A stretch of 64,000 bases of DNA from an uncultured Flavobacterium sp. (GCF_946478785.1 NZ_CAMLDD010000030.1:4130-68129); one strand, 5' to 3'. Numbered from the stretch's first letter, positions 17,055 through 26,004 are shown. Numbers and translations are program-made. The notes: generated from the letters alone by a model not told the origin.

Positions 17055-17891
17055 ATGGAAAAATTCACATTAGAAATATTATTTCAAATCATCGGAATCG
17101 GTTCGGCATCAGGTTTATTTTTCAATAACAATTCCCTTTACATCATTGGCGATAACAGCGGATTTTTATACGAATACAACATGCAGAATCAGCAATTGAG
17201 TCATCATCCTTTAATTGACAATCCTTCGCAAAACATTCCAAAAAAAATCAAACCCGATTTTGAATCGATTGCGCATCACAACGATACCTTGTATATTTTT
17301 GGTTCAGGCTCTACCGAAAACAGAAACAAAATGATTGCCTTCGATCTTAAAAGCAAAACCATTTTACAGAAAAATGATTTGGTTGATTTGTATGCCTTAA
17401 TGCAAAGTTTCGGCGAAATAAAACCGGAAGATTTTAATCTCGAAGGCGCTATTTTCGATGGCGAAAACTGGTATCTATTCAATCGTGGCAATGGAATTTC
17501 GAATAAAAACACCATTTTTACCATTCATGCCAAAAGTTTGGGCGAAGAATTTGCATTGGTAGCAACCAATTACAAACTGCCAAAAATAAAAGGTGTTCGC
17601 TCCAGTTTTACAGATGCTGTTTTAGTCGAAGACAAAATCTATTTCCTCGCCACCGCCGAAGATACTCAATCAACCTACGACGATGGCGAAGTGCTGGGAA
17701 GTTTCATAGGAAGAATAGATCTCAAAACCATGAAAATCGATTATACTCAAAAAATCACTTCAACCAATAAATTCGAAGGTTTGACTTTCTATCAAAAATC
17801 AAATCACAAAATCGAGTTTTTGCTTTGCGAGGATAATGATACGGAGCTTTTGGAAACGAAGATTTTTAAATTGAGTTTACAGTCAAGGTAA
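17055..17891 (+). CDS. Beta-propeller-like protein, probably DUF6929 type
   Basis: 278 residues made of repeated strand pairs (SLYIIGDNSGFLYEY, TLYIFGSGSTENRNKMIAFD, NWYLFNRGNG, KIYFLATAEDT, FIGRIDLKTMKIDY), suggesting a small propeller of 5-6 blades. No signal peptide or membrane helix. I associate this layout with the DUF6929 family of Bacteroidota, but this is from memory and the function is unknown. Standalone gene starting 35 bases after the solo palindrome and followed by another long inverted repeat. Confidence 0.75.
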   Translation: MEKFTLEILFQIIGIGSASGLFFNNNSLYIIGDNSGFLYEYNMQNQQLSHHPLIDNPSQNIPKKIKPDFESIAHHNDTLYIFGSGSTENRNKMIAFDLKSKTILQKNDLVDLYALMQSFGEIKPEDFNLEGAIFDGENWYLFNRGNGISNKNTIFTIHAKSLGEEFALVATNYKLPKIKGVRSSFTDAVLVEDKIYFLATAEDTQSTYDDGEVLGSFIGRIDLKTMKIDYTQKITSTNKFEGLTFYQKSNHKIEFLLCEDNDTELLETKIFKLSLQSR

Positions 17892-17912
17892 GTTTATTAC
17901 ACAAAGACTCAC

Positions 17913-17978
17913 AAAGGGTTTCACAGAGACGCACGAAGAAAAATAAAATAAACTTTGCGAATCTCTGTGAAACCCTTT
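17913..17978. repeat. Long-loop inverted repeat
   Basis: AAAGGGTTTCACAGAGA (17913-17929) pairs perfectly with 17962-17978, 17 bp with a 32-base loop. It may terminate the propeller gene or be a repeat-family member. Confidence 0.6.
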
Positions 17979-18110
17979 GGGCATCTCTGCGAAACAGCTT
18001 TTTCTACAAATCAGCTATTTATATCATAATTTAATTTATTTTTACATTTATTTCATCGCCTTCCCAACCTTTTTATCTTTTACCCTCTCTTTAGTATAAA
18101 GACAACCATT

Positions 18111-18647
18111 GTGATAAACGAAACCATCATTTCTAACTGCAAAAAAATGCAACGGGATGCCCAGCGTCAGGTGTATGAGCATATGGCTCCAAAACTGTAT
18201 CGCGTTTGCAAACGATACCTAAAGAAAGAAGAAGAAATTGAAGAAGCACTCGCTGATGCTTTTTATACTGTTTTTACAAAACTGGATCAGCTTAAAGAAG
18301 ACAAGGCTTTTGAGGCCTGGGCGAGAAAAATAACCGTCAACCACTGTTTGGCGACCATCAAAAAGAATACAAATTTCAATATGTATCTGGATGACATCAA
18401 ATTGCTTTCCCAACCTTTTACAGATGAAATTAACTCTTTGGAAGAAGAAGATTTACTCAATTTACTAAACCATATTCCGGACGGCTGCAAAACGGTCTTT
18501 AACCTTTTTGTTATCGAAGGTTTTGCGCATAAGGAAATAGCCGGAATGCTCAACATTTCTGAAGGCACTTCAAAATCACAATTGAATGCGGCAAAAACCA
18601 AGCTAAAGGAATTAGTAAATAAATTGTATTATCAAAAAGCAAAGTAG
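18111..18647 (+). CDS. ECF-type RNA polymerase sigma factor
   Basis: 178 residues. Region 2 is EEALADAFYTVFTKLDQLKEDKAFEAWARKITVN (core binding and -10 recognition); region 4 is IPDGCKTVFNLFVIEGFAHKEIAGMLNISEGTSKSQLNAAK, a helix-turn-helix for -35 recognition. It starts with GTG. The anti-sigma-like gene begins 2 bases after the stop, and a secreted plug-like protein follows, so the three form a probable stress or envelope signalling operon. Confidence 0.92.
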   Translation: MINETIISNCKKMQRDAQRQVYEHMAPKLYRVCKRYLKKEEEIEEALADAFYTVFTKLDQLKEDKAFEAWARKITVNHCLATIKKNTNFNMYLDDIKLLSQPFTDEINSLEEEDLLNLLNHIPDGCKTVFNLFVIEGFAHKEIAGMLNISEGTSKSQLNAAKTKLKELVNKLYYQKAK

Positions 18648-18649
18648 TC

Positions 18650-19594
18650 ATGGACAATCAAGATAAAATATTCGATAAATTTAAGGATGCCGCACAAAAC
18701 TCGGAGCAAAAAGATTTTCCTGGAATGGAAAAAATCTGGTCACGTGTTGAAAATAAATTGGACAAAAAACAAGACAAAAAGACCATTTCGTTATGGAAAA
18801 AAATTGCCATTGCCGCTTCACTTCTATTAGTAGTTTCTTTGGGCTCGCAGTTTTTAAAAGCAGATAAAGACACTGTAATTCAAACAACAAAAATAGTTGT
18901 AAATGAAGTTGAAAAAGAAACCATTCAAAATCAGATAAAAGACAATGCGGCTGTTGAAAATGATTCTAAAATTATTTCGCAACCAGAAGCTATCCGGATT
19001 TTAGACGATCAAATCAAGAAGCAGCAAAATGTAGCAATAAATGAAGCAAAAGGTTCTTTAAACGAAGTTATTGTCGCAACTCCTAATGAAGATTTTATAA
19101 CAGCTCCAATACGAGCTGAAGAAAGCAATCCAAAAGAAGAAGATTTCGTTGAAAAAGATAAAGCTGACCAAAGTTTTGGCTATTCAAATAGCCCACAAAG
19201 GGAATCTGCAAAAGTTGCCTTTGCAGACAAACAAGAACAAAAGGTGAAAAAATCAGCGCCTTTGGTTGTCCTTAACGGAAATGCAATCGCCCACAGCAAT
19301 GATGAAAAAAGAGATAAAATGATGCAGGATGAACTCCCTAATTTAAGCCCCGAAAATGTAGAATCACTGGTTGTTTTAGATGAACCTTTATATATTATTG
19401 ATGGAATTTATTATTCTGAAAATGATTTATTTGGGACAAATCCAACAAGTCCGTATGCACCATTGAATAAGCAGGAAATCAAAACCATTACCATTCTTCA
19501 GGATTTGGAAGCCACTTCAAAATATGGTGAGAAAGGCAAAAAAGGAGTTGTAATTATCACTACCAAAACAGGGAAACCAGCTTTGAAAAACTAG
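18650..19594 (+). CDS. Membrane-anchored anti-sigma-like protein with C-terminal SusC-plug-like domain
   Basis: 314 residues. The cytoplasmic N-terminus (1-45) is charged, as for a sigma-binding segment (EKIWSRVENKLDKK). One membrane helix is at about 47-63 (IAIAASLLLVVSLGSQFL). The periplasmic part ends in a motif typical of TonB-dependent receptor plugs: PLYIIDGIYYSEN...QEIKTITILQDLEATSKYGEKGKKGVVIITTK (about 244-308). No barrel follows. It immediately follows the ECF sigma gene. The anti-sigma role is inferred from position and topology; the plug-like tail might sense or dock to an outer-membrane receptor. Confidence 0.75.
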   Translation: MDNQDKIFDKFKDAAQNSEQKDFPGMEKIWSRVENKLDKKQDKKTISLWKKIAIAASLLLVVSLGSQFLKADKDTVIQTTKIVVNEVEKETIQNQIKDNAAVENDSKIISQPEAIRILDDQIKKQQNVAINEAKGSLNEVIVATPNEDFITAPIRAEESNPKEEDFVEKDKADQSFGYSNSPQRESAKVAFADKQEQKVKKSAPLVVLNGNAIAHSNDEKRDKMMQDELPNLSPENVESLVVLDEPLYIIDGIYYSENDLFGTNPTSPYAPLNKQEIKTITILQDLEATSKYGEKGKKGVVIITTKTGKPALKN

Positions 19595-19627
19595 CAAAAA
19601 ACACTTTTTTAAATTAAAATTACTTCA

Positions 19628-20041
19628 ATGAAAAATGTAAAACTTATTTCATTAGTCCTTTCTATGCTTATATCTTTCGTATCAAAAGCGCAGGAAAAAA
19701 CACCCGCTAATAAAAAGGTAAATGGTTCTGCCAAGATAGAAATGGTTCCTAAAACTTTTACTAAATCGAAAGACACCATTTCTGATGTAAAGGTTTCTCT
19801 GAATTTTGTTCAGTCTTCTCCTCCGGCTAATCGAATTACAATCTGTGTCCCTTCCCAATCTGTTTTGAAAGAACCTCTGTATATTTTGGATGGAGTCCTG
19901 ATAAACTCGAAGCAACTTTCTAAAATCAACCCGAATGATATTGAAGAAATAAAAGTACTGAAAGGAACCGAAGCAACTGCTCTTTATGGAAATAAGGCTA
20001 TAAACGGAGTTGTTGTTATTACAACTAAAGAAAAGGAATGA
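19628..20041 (+). CDS. Secreted protein with standalone TonB-receptor plug-like motif
   Basis: 137 residues: signal peptide 1-21 (cleavage near SKAQ), then a short domain ending PLYILDGVLINSKQ, INPNDIEEIKVLKG, TEATALYGNKAINGVVVITTK. This is the SusC/RagA plug signature (DG..., INP-DIE-I-VLK-A-A-YG--A-GVV-ITTK) without a barrel. It starts 33 bases after the anti-sigma-like gene, whose own C-terminus carries the same motif. Both may bind a common partner; no function is established. Confidence 0.75.
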   Translation: MKNVKLISLVLSMLISFVSKAQEKTPANKKVNGSAKIEMVPKTFTKSKDTISDVKVSLNFVQSSPPANRITICVPSQSVLKEPLYILDGVLINSKQLSKINPNDIEEIKVLKGTEATALYGNKAINGVVVITTKEKE

Positions 20042-20090
20042 CGAGCTCTATTTCAGAAAATCAACAGAAGCATTGCCATTCTCATTTATA

Positions 20091-20122
20091 TTGATTCGCT
20101 ACCAAAATTATCTTTACATTTG
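20091..20122 (+). promoter_or_regulatory. Promoter of the scramblase-like gene
   Basis: TTG (20091-20093), a 21-base spacer and a perfect TACATTTG (20115-20122). Expected leader about 60 bases. Confidence 0.55.
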
Positions 20123-20191
20123 AAACGCTTTGAAGAAATAAAACTACAATCTTCAAAAAGTGTATTATAAATCAATTTCAAACAAAATTTC

Positions 20192-20779
20192 ATGAACCCA
20201 ATTTTAAATCAAAATTTATTTCTTGTAAAAGAACACGTTGGAATGTTTAAAGCCGCTAACAATTATGACATTTATGATCCTGCGAATAACCAGATCGTCA
20301 TGAATTGCAGAGAAAATAGTTTAGGCATTTTTACTAAAATATTACGTTTCACAGATTACAAAAGAATGACACCTTTTAATGTGGAAATTACTACAGCCTC
20401 AGGTGAAAAATTAATTTCTGTAAAACGAGGTGTTGCTTTTTTTCGATCTACTGTTGAAGTTTTTGACGAGAAAGATCGTTTGGTTGGAACTTTCAAACAA
20501 AAGTTCTTTTCGTTTGGAGGAAGATTTGAAATTTTGGACAAAAATGAAAAACCAGTTTGTACATTACAGGGAAAATGGACAGGTTGGGATTTTAAATTCA
20601 CACACGAAAACAAACAGCTTGCACAAGTAAGCAAAAAATGGGCAGGAATGGGTAAAGAGTTTTTTACCAGTGCAGATAATTATGTTCTTCAAATTGAAGA
20701 TACTGTAGCTGCAGAATCTCCGCTTAGACAATTAATCCTTGCTGCAGTAATGTGTATTGACATGGTTTTAAAAGAATAA
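20192..20779 (+). CDS. Phospholipid scramblase / LURP-one-like tubby-fold protein
   Basis: 195 residues with the repeated strand pattern of scramblase-type tubby-like proteins: NNYDIYDPANNQIVMNCREN, FNVEITTASGEKLISVKRG, VEVFDEKDRLVGTFKQKFF, RFEILDKNEKPVCTLQGKW, then a short hydrophobic C-terminal helix (PLRQLILAAVMCIDMVL). In bacteria the role is unknown and lipid scrambling is unproven. It has its own promoter and is not part of the sigma operon. Confidence 0.8.
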   Translation: MNPILNQNLFLVKEHVGMFKAANNYDIYDPANNQIVMNCRENSLGIFTKILRFTDYKRMTPFNVEITTASGEKLISVKRGVAFFRSTVEVFDEKDRLVGTFKQKFFSFGGRFEILDKNEKPVCTLQGKWTGWDFKFTHENKQLAQVSKKWAGMGKEFFTSADNYVLQIEDTVAAESPLRQLILAAVMCIDMVLKE

Positions 20780-20810
20780 ATAAGTTGTTAAACTTAGATT
20801 AAGAAAATAA

Positions 20811-20870
20811 AAAAAGCATCATTTTAGGAAGCAAAAACTGTATTTTTGTGTAACTCAACTGATGCTTTTT
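20811..20870. other. Inverted repeat flanking the SDR promoter
   Basis: AAAAAGCATC (20811-20820) is complementary to 20861-20870, around the -7 element TATTTTTG (20841-20848). It may be the scramblase-gene terminator or act on the SDR leader; weak evidence. Confidence 0.3.
20841..20848 (+). promoter_or_regulatory. -7 element of the SDR gene
   Basis: TATTTTTG matches TAnnTTTG; predicted start about 20854, so the ATG at 20892 is favoured over the one at 20862. Confidence 0.5.
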
Positions 20871-20891
20871 GGCATTTCTAAAATTACACTC

Positions 20892-21608
20892 ATGTCAAAC
20901 TTAAAAAATAAAAATGCCCTTATTACAGGAGCCGGAAAAGGAATTGGAAAAGCGATTGCCATTGCTCTTGCAAAGGAAGGTGTAAACGTAATCTTAATTT
21001 CGAGAACGCAATTGGATGTTGAACAATTAGCCGTAAAAATTGAAAATTTCGGAGTTAAATCGTTAGCATTAGCCGCTGATGTTTCGGATATTAATTCAAT
21101 TAATAAAGCAATAGAAACAGCATTATCAAAATTTAAAACTATTGATATTTTAATCAATAATGCCGGAATTGCTGCTTTTGGAAAATTTATGGAATTAGAA
21201 CCAGCCGAATGGGAGAAAATCATTCAGGTAAACCTAATGGGAACTTATTATACAACCCGCGCCGTTTTACCAAACATGATCGAAAGGCAAACGGGTGACA
21301 TCATCAACATTTCATCAACAGCCGGATTAAACGGAAATGCATTGACAAGTGCCTACAGCGCCTCAAAATTTGCAGTCCTGGGATTAACAGATTCCTTAAT
21401 GCAGGAAATGAGAAAGCACAATATTCGCGTGACTGCCTTAACGCCAAGCACTGTTGCTACTGACATGGCAAAAGACTTAAACTTAACTGACGGTAATCCT
21501 GAAAAAGTAATACAGTCTGAGGACGTTGCCGAATTAATCATTGCACAACTCAAACTAAATCGCAGGGTATTTATAAAAAACAGCAGCATTTGGTCTACTA
21601 ATCCTTAA
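20892..21608 (+). CDS. SDR-family oxidoreductase, 3-ketoacyl-ACP-reductase-like
   Basis: 238 residues of the classical short-chain dehydrogenase fold. [10 protein letters not shown] is the NAD(P) glycine motif, NNAG follows in [12 protein letters not shown], and the catalytic set appears as INISSTAG (Ser) and YSASK (Tyr, Lys). FabG-like, but substrate range cannot be assigned from sequence; it is outside any fatty-acid operon. The start [13 protein letters not shown] is chosen from family alignment and promoter position. Followed by a 13-bp hairpin. Confidence 0.9.
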   Translation: MSNLKNKNALITGAGKGIGKAIAIALAKEGVNVILISRTQLDVEQLAVKIENFGVKSLALAADVSDINSINKAIETALSKFKTIDILINNAGIAAFGKFMELEPAEWEKIIQVNLMGTYYTTRAVLPNMIERQTGDIINISSTAGLNGNALTSAYSASKFAVLGLTDSLMQEMRKHNIRVTALTPSTVATDMAKDLNLTDGNPEKVIQSEDVAELIIAQLKLNRRVFIKNSSIWSTNP

Positions 21609-21627
21609 AACATTAAATCTCAAAATT

Positions 21628-21672
21628 AAATTCCAAATTCCAGGTAGTGCATAAAATTAGAATTTGGAATTT
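21628..21672 (+). terminator. Hairpin after the SDR gene
   Basis: AAATTCCAAATTC (21628-21640) pairs perfectly with 21660-21672. It lies between the SDR stop and the next gene and covers an alternative upstream start at 21647. Confidence 0.5.
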
Positions 21673-21697
21673 TAGTATTGGAATTTTAAAAACAAAA

Positions 21698-22210
21698 ATG
21701 ATGGAACAATATTTAAGACAATTGATTTCAATTGCATTTACAGATAAAAAAGAAATTTTTACCGGGTTTCTGATTGATTATTCGGATGATTGGATTTTAT
21801 TAAGAAACAATCCTATTGATTTCATAATTGATGGATTTGTAATTTTAAGAAACAAAAACATCGAAGCTATTGAAAGAGACGAAGAACTTGAATTTAATGA
21901 AAAAGTGATTCGCCTGAAAGGTTTAAAAACAAATGCAGAAGACATCATTCCGATTAAGGATTTGAGCACGATTCTGAATTACATCAATACTAAATATGGA
22001 ATTTTTCAGATTGTAAAAAAATCACCAAAATCGGTTTATCTAGGAAAACTAATTGAAGTAAACGATGAAATACTAACTATTGATTTCTTAGACATCAGGG
22101 GTTCTTTTGGAGGCGAACTGAGTTTTAATCCGGAAAAAATAAGAGTTATTGAATTTGATTCAGATTATATCAATTCATTAAAATTGGTTGCAGAAGAAAA
22201 CGAAAAATAA
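21698..22210 (+). CDS. Conserved hypothetical cytoplasmic protein
   Basis: About 170 residues from MMEQYLRQLIS. It looks like two related halves, each with an LSm/SH3-like strand run: KEIFTGFLIDYSDDWILLRNN...VILRNKNIEAIERDEE and KSVYLGKLIEVNDEILTIDFLDIRG...SFNPEKIRVIEFDSDY. I cannot name the family. No signal peptide or membrane helix. The start at 21647 would fall in the preceding hairpin, so 21698 (or 21701) is preferred. Ends at a strong bidirectional terminator. Confidence 0.65.
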   Translation: MMEQYLRQLISIAFTDKKEIFTGFLIDYSDDWILLRNNPIDFIIDGFVILRNKNIEAIERDEELEFNEKVIRLKGLKTNAEDIIPIKDLSTILNYINTKYGIFQIVKKSPKSVYLGKLIEVNDEILTIDFLDIRGSFGGELSFNPEKIRVIEFDSDYINSLKLVAEENEK

Positions 22211-22223
22211 GATTTTATAAAAC

Positions 22224-22259
22224 CACAAAAAAGCCCTTCGAAAAAAGGGCTTTTTTGTG
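22224..22259. terminator. Strong bidirectional terminator
   Basis: A perfect 15-bp stem, CACAAAAAAGCCCTT (22224-22238) with 22245-22259, and a 6-base loop with A and T tracts on either side, between two convergent genes. Confidence 0.9.
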
Positions 22260-22267
22260 ATTTGTAT

Positions 22268-23623
22268 TTAGAAAATGTCACTATTGTGAAATACTTCTGC
22301 TAATTTGTTTATGAACTCCAAACGGACACTTCCGTCTTCATCAATTTTAGTCAGGTTGATTTCCTGTAAAGTATTAACCAATTCAGGATTCCAAGGTGTT
22401 TTTACTTTTACATAGTTTTCGGTAAAACCATGAATATAACCTTCTTTATTTTCATTTTCAAATAAAACTGTTCGGTTTGAACCTAATTGGCTTTCGTAAA
22501 AAGAGCGACGCTTTTTAACGGATAAGCCACGGAGCATTTTACTACGTTTTGCTCTTACATTAGCAGGAACAACGCCTGGCATATCAGCAGCTTCTGTATT
22601 ATCTCTTTCTGAATAGGTAAATACATGTAAATAAGATATGTCCATTTCATTCAGAAAATGGTAAGTCTCTAGAAAATGCTCATCTGTTTCACCAGGAAAA
22701 CCAACTATAACATCAACTCCAATACAGGCATGCGGCATTACTTCGCGAATTTTGTTCACACGTTCTGTATATACTTCACGCAAATAACGGCGTTTCATTA
22801 ATTTTAAAATAGCATTGCTTCCGGATTGCAGCGGAATATGGAAATGGGGTACAAAAGTGCGGCTTTTAGAAACGAATTCAATTGTTTCGTTTTTCAATAA
22901 ATTAGGCTCGATCGATGAAATTCGTAAACGCTCGATTCCTTCCACTTTATCCAAAGCCTGAACTAAGTCTAAGAAAGTATGTTCATGTTTTTTATTTCCA
23001 AACTCCCCTTTCCCGTAATCACCAATATTCACTCCTGTCAAAACAATTTCTTTAATATTCTGAGCAGAGATTTCTTTTGCATTTTCTAATACATTCTCCA
23101 AAGCATCACTTCTTGAAATTCCTCTCGCAAGCGGAATTGTACAATAGGTACATTTATAATCGCAGCCATCCTGTACTTTCAGGAAAGCACGGGTTCTGTC
23201 ACCAATGGAATAACTTCCAACATAAAAATCGGCTTCTGCAATTTCGCATGAATGAACCTCACCCATGTCATTTTTGCTCAAGTCATGAATATAATCGGTA
23301 ATTTTAAATTTTTCAGTAGCTCCCAAAACTAAATCAACACCATCTACAGCTGCTAATTCCTCCGGTTTTAATTGTGCATAGCAACCTACAGCGGCAACAA
23401 AAGCCTTATCATTAAGCTTCATTGCTTTTTTTACCACCTGTTTAAATTGTTTGTCAGCATTTTCAGTTACAGAACAGGTGTTGATAACATAAATATCTGC
23501 TATTTCTTCAAAATCAACCCTGTCAAAACCTTCATCATTAAAATTTCTGGCGATTGTAGATGTCTCTGAAAAGTTCAGTTTGCACCCAAGCGTATAAAAA
23601 GCAACTTTTTTTCTATTTTCCAT
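22268..23623 (-). CDS. mtaB: tRNA (N6-threonylcarbamoyladenosine(37)-C2)-methylthiotransferase
   Basis: A radical-SAM enzyme converting t6A37 to ms2t6A37 in tRNAs reading ANN codons. 451 residues in the order: UPF0004 domain with cysteines at 14, 50 and 81 (TLGCKLN, NTCSVT, VGCYAQ) for the auxiliary cluster; radical-SAM CxxxCxxC in GCDYKCTYC near residue 160; TRAM-like C-terminus (SNRTVLFENENKEGYIHGFTENYVKV). TLGCKLN rather than TxGCQMN separates it from MiaB. Transcribed alone; a minus-strand -7 element lies at 23685-23692. Confidence 0.95.
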   Translation of the reverse strand: MENRKKVAFYTLGCKLNFSETSTIARNFNDEGFDRVDFEEIADIYVINTCSVTENADKQFKQVVKKAMKLNDKAFVAAVGCYAQLKPEELAAVDGVDLVLGATEKFKITDYIHDLSKNDMGEVHSCEIAEADFYVGSYSIGDRTRAFLKVQDGCDYKCTYCTIPLARGISRSDALENVLENAKEISAQNIKEIVLTGVNIGDYGKGEFGNKKHEHTFLDLVQALDKVEGIERLRISSIEPNLLKNETIEFVSKSRTFVPHFHIPLQSGSNAILKLMKRRYLREVYTERVNKIREVMPHACIGVDVIVGFPGETDEHFLETYHFLNEMDISYLHVFTYSERDNTEAADMPGVVPANVRAKRSKMLRGLSVKKRRSFYESQLGSNRTVLFENENKEGYIHGFTENYVKVKTPWNPELVNTLQEINLTKIDEDGSVRLEFINKLAEVFHNSDIF

Positions 23624-23684
23624 AGGAATACACTACATTTTAAGTAGTAAGATATTATATTTACATCTTCAATTGAAGGGTTTG

Positions 23685-23692
23685 CAAATTTA
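23685..23692 (-). promoter_or_regulatory. -7 element for mtaB
   Basis: TAAATTTG on the minus strand matches TAnnTTTG, giving a leader of about 55 bases. No clear -33 element. Confidence 0.4.
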
Positions 23693-24084
23693 CACACAAA
23701 TTTCTTTAAAATAAAATCAATAATGCATTATAAATCAATATCTTGAACCATAAGTATATTTATTTTTGCTTAAATAAAGCAAACTGATTACATGAAAAGG
23801 TAAAAAAGTCGTTTTTTTTTAATCAAGTTGTTTTTTAAAAAATGACAGAAAAAATCGACAAAAAGCAAATAAATCCGACTAAATGCATGAAATAAGTTAT
23901 AAAATTACATTTTCCTTTGCTGTCATTAATATTAAACTTAAATTCACGCATCGAATTTGATAAAAAATTAAGTCTGCATATAAGATTATTCGATTTACAG
24001 CGTTTTAAAACTTTCACAATATTGATAAAATGGGAAAGCCGAAAACCAATTCAGAGTAGGCAAATTTTAAAATTTAAAAAACAT
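23693..24084. other. AT-rich intergenic region
   Basis: About 390 bases between mtaB and the secreted-protein gene. No coding, RNA or repeat signal recognised beyond poly-A/T runs; an in-frame upstream extension of the next gene crosses it but has no coding character. Confidence 0.5.
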
Positions 24085-24609
24085 ATGAAAGCATTTTTCC
24101 CCACGATCTGCTTAATTTTCTTAACAACTTTTAGTACGCAGGCACAAACAAATGCTCCTGCCGCAAATGCAAATCCGTTTCCAACAATCAGTACATTAAC
24201 AAGCTGGGCAAGTTATAACTCACAACAACAGTTTGATATCGCCATACGTGCAGTTGGATTTAAATTTGAAGTTAAGGAACCTGGAGAAGGATCTACAGCT
24301 TATACGTACATTAGAAAAGTAGTCGTTAATGATGTAAATTACACTGACAGAATTGTATACAGAATTACAAATAACAACTCTGCAAGTATTATTTCTTTAG
24401 TTACTGCTTCTACAGATTTGGTAAGTTTATACACTCCTCAATTGGCTAGTTTTAAAAACAATAACTGTAAAACTGAAATGTCTAAAGACAAAAACACAAC
24501 TTGCAGCTGTTACGAAAGCGCAAATTTTGCAATTGATCTTTGTGATGAGCGTGTAAAATTGACAATGGGTGACGGAAATAAATATTTTGTTTCTGTAGCC
24601 AAAAAATAA
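24085..24609 (+). CDS. Secreted hypothetical protein
   Basis: 174 residues starting MKAFFPTICLIFLTTFSTQAQ, a signal peptide with cleavage after QAQ. The mature part (about 153 residues) carries three closely spaced cysteines near the C-terminus (NNCKTEM, TTCSCYES) plus one in IDLCDERVK. No family recognised. The start is set by the signal peptide; residues encoded upstream in the same frame are not plausible. Closed by a bidirectional terminator. Confidence 0.75.
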   Translation: MKAFFPTICLIFLTTFSTQAQTNAPAANANPFPTISTLTSWASYNSQQQFDIAIRAVGFKFEVKEPGEGSTAYTYIRKVVVNDVNYTDRIVYRITNNNSASIISLVTASTDLVSLYTPQLASFKNNNCKTEMSKDKNTTCSCYESANFAIDLCDERVKLTMGDGNKYFVSVAKK

Positions 24610-24644
24610 TGGATACAATTCTAAAAATATAAGCTTATAAGCTT

Positions 24645-24684
24645 AAAAACCTCAAAAATTTAATATTAAATTTTTGGGGTTTTT
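24645..24684. terminator. Bidirectional hairpin terminator
   Basis: A 20-bp near-perfect stem: 24645-24664 pairs with 24665-24684, A-rich on the left and T-rich on the right. Its right arm overlaps the end of the converging GNAT gene. Confidence 0.85.
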
Positions 24685-25193
24685 ATTTCATACCAAACTT
24701 CTGTTTCTCCTTCATATTCAAATGAATTGATATATATTAAACCGAGTTTTTCTAAAATCTTTCTTGAATTTTCATTTCCTTCATCGGCGTAAGCATATAC
24801 TGCTTCCACTTTCATAGTGTTGAAAGCATAATCTATAAAAGCTTTTCCTGCTTCGGTAGCATATCCTTTTCCCCAATGCTCTTCAATAAAACGATAGCCA
24901 ATTTCATAGAAATTTTTATGATTATTGATTTCATTTGTAATGAATTTTATTCCGGACCAGCCTAAAAATTCATTCGTTTCTTTGAGGATTACAGCCCAAC
25001 GGCCAATTCCGAAATCAGCGTATTGCTGTTGAATATTCTTAATTTGATGAATACTTTCATCAATTTGTTTTACAGGTTTATTTCCTATAAATAAATGTAC
25101 GTTCGGATTCGAATCCAATTTAAACATTCCTTCTGCATCAGAAAGCTCCAGTTCTCTCAAAAGCAGACGTTCCGTTTCAATTGATTTCTTCAT
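24666..25193 (-). CDS. GNAT acetyltransferase, RimJ/RimL type
   Basis: About 175 residues. ETERLLLRELELSDAEGMF is the RimJ/RimL opening, and GYRFIEEHWGKGYATEAGKAF holds the acetyl-CoA pyrophosphate loop (R/QxxGxG/A as HWGKGYA). Acetylates an N-terminus or a small amine; substrate unknown. The start codon lies inside the end of the upstream HAD gene (overlap about 17 bases), indicating coupling. An alternative start is 6 bases upstream (25199). Last gene of a six-gene minus-strand run. Confidence 0.88.
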   Translation of the reverse strand: MKKSIETERLLLRELELSDAEGMFKLDSNPNVHLFIGNKPVKQIDESIHQIKNIQQQYADFGIGRWAVILKETNEFLGWSGIKFITNEINNHKNFYEIGYRFIEEHWGKGYATEAGKAFIDYAFNTMKVEAVYAYADEGNENSRKILEKLGLIYINSFEYEGETEVWYEIKTPKI

Positions 25194-26004
25194 AAACAAA
25201 ATTATTTAAGATGTAACGCTGCACAACTTCAGCAACACCATCATCGTTATTTGATGCTACAATTACATTTGCCCGGTCACGCAATTCTGGCGTTACATTA
25301 TCAACCCAAACTCCTAAACCGGCATATTCTATCATTGTAAGATCATTTCCTGCATTTCCAACAGCAATAATTTCACTTTGATGAATATTTAATTTCTCTG
25401 CTAAGATTTTGATGCTTGCTGCTTTGTCAATTCCGTATTGGGCTGCTTCTAAGAAAAAAGGCTTTGACATTGCAACACTCAAATGAGGCATTGCAGCTTT
25501 CAAATTCTGCTCTACTTCTTTTAAATACGAAGGCTCTTCCAGTAAAATACATTTCACAGCTGGTTTAGTAACTGCAGCCTTAAAGTCGGAAACCTTATTA
25601 TGCGGCAATCCGGTAATTTCTTTTTCAATTTCGATATACTCGGAATCTGTTTCGCTTATAATTTCTCCATCAAGATACGTGATAATATGCGTTTTAATTT
25701 TTACACTATAATCGTATAAATCATGAATTTGCTCCGGTGTCAAGCATTGCTCAAATAATATAAGATCATCTTTTACCGTACTTATTACAGCACCATTAAA
25801 CGAAATAATATACGAATCGTTTAAATCTAACTCTAATTCTTTTGCATAAGCGGTCATGGCAGAAGTTGGCCGGCCAGAAGCCAAAACTACATAAACCCCT
25901 TTTGCCTGAGCTTCAAGAAGTACTCTTTTATTTAATTCCGAAATTTTATGATCGTCTGTCAACAAGGTATCATCCATGTCGAGCACTAACATTTTATATT
26001 GCAT
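25177..26004 (-). CDS. Cof-type HAD-IIB family phosphatase
   Basis: 275 residues of the haloacid dehalogenase superfamily with a C2B cap. Motif I is VLDMDDTLL (Asp nucleophile and acid/base), motif II VLASGRPTS, and motifs III/IV AVGNAGNDLTMIEYAG. Cof-like enzymes dephosphorylate sugar phosphates, FMN or HMP-PP; the substrate is unknown. Motif IV has GNAGND where GDxxND is usual. Sits between the DUF2007 and GNAT genes in the same operon. Confidence 0.9.
   Translation of the reverse strand: MQYKMLVLDMDDTLLTDDHKISELNKRVLLEAQAKGVYVVLASGRPTSAMTAYAKELELDLNDSYIISFNGAVISTVKDDLILFEQCLTPEQIHDLYDYSVKIKTHIITYLDGEIISETDSEYIEIEKEITGLPHNKVSDFKAAVTKPAVKCILLEEPSYLKEVEQNLKAAMPHLSVAMSKPFFLEAAQYGIDKAASIKILAEKLNIHQSEIIAVGNAGNDLTMIEYAGLGVWVDNVTPELRDRANVIVASNNDDGVAEVVQRYILNNFVYEEIN

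Noticed and set aside
23917..24084. Upstream extension of the secreted protein gene
   Set aside because: The signal peptide begins at 24085; the extension is AT-rich and not protein-like.
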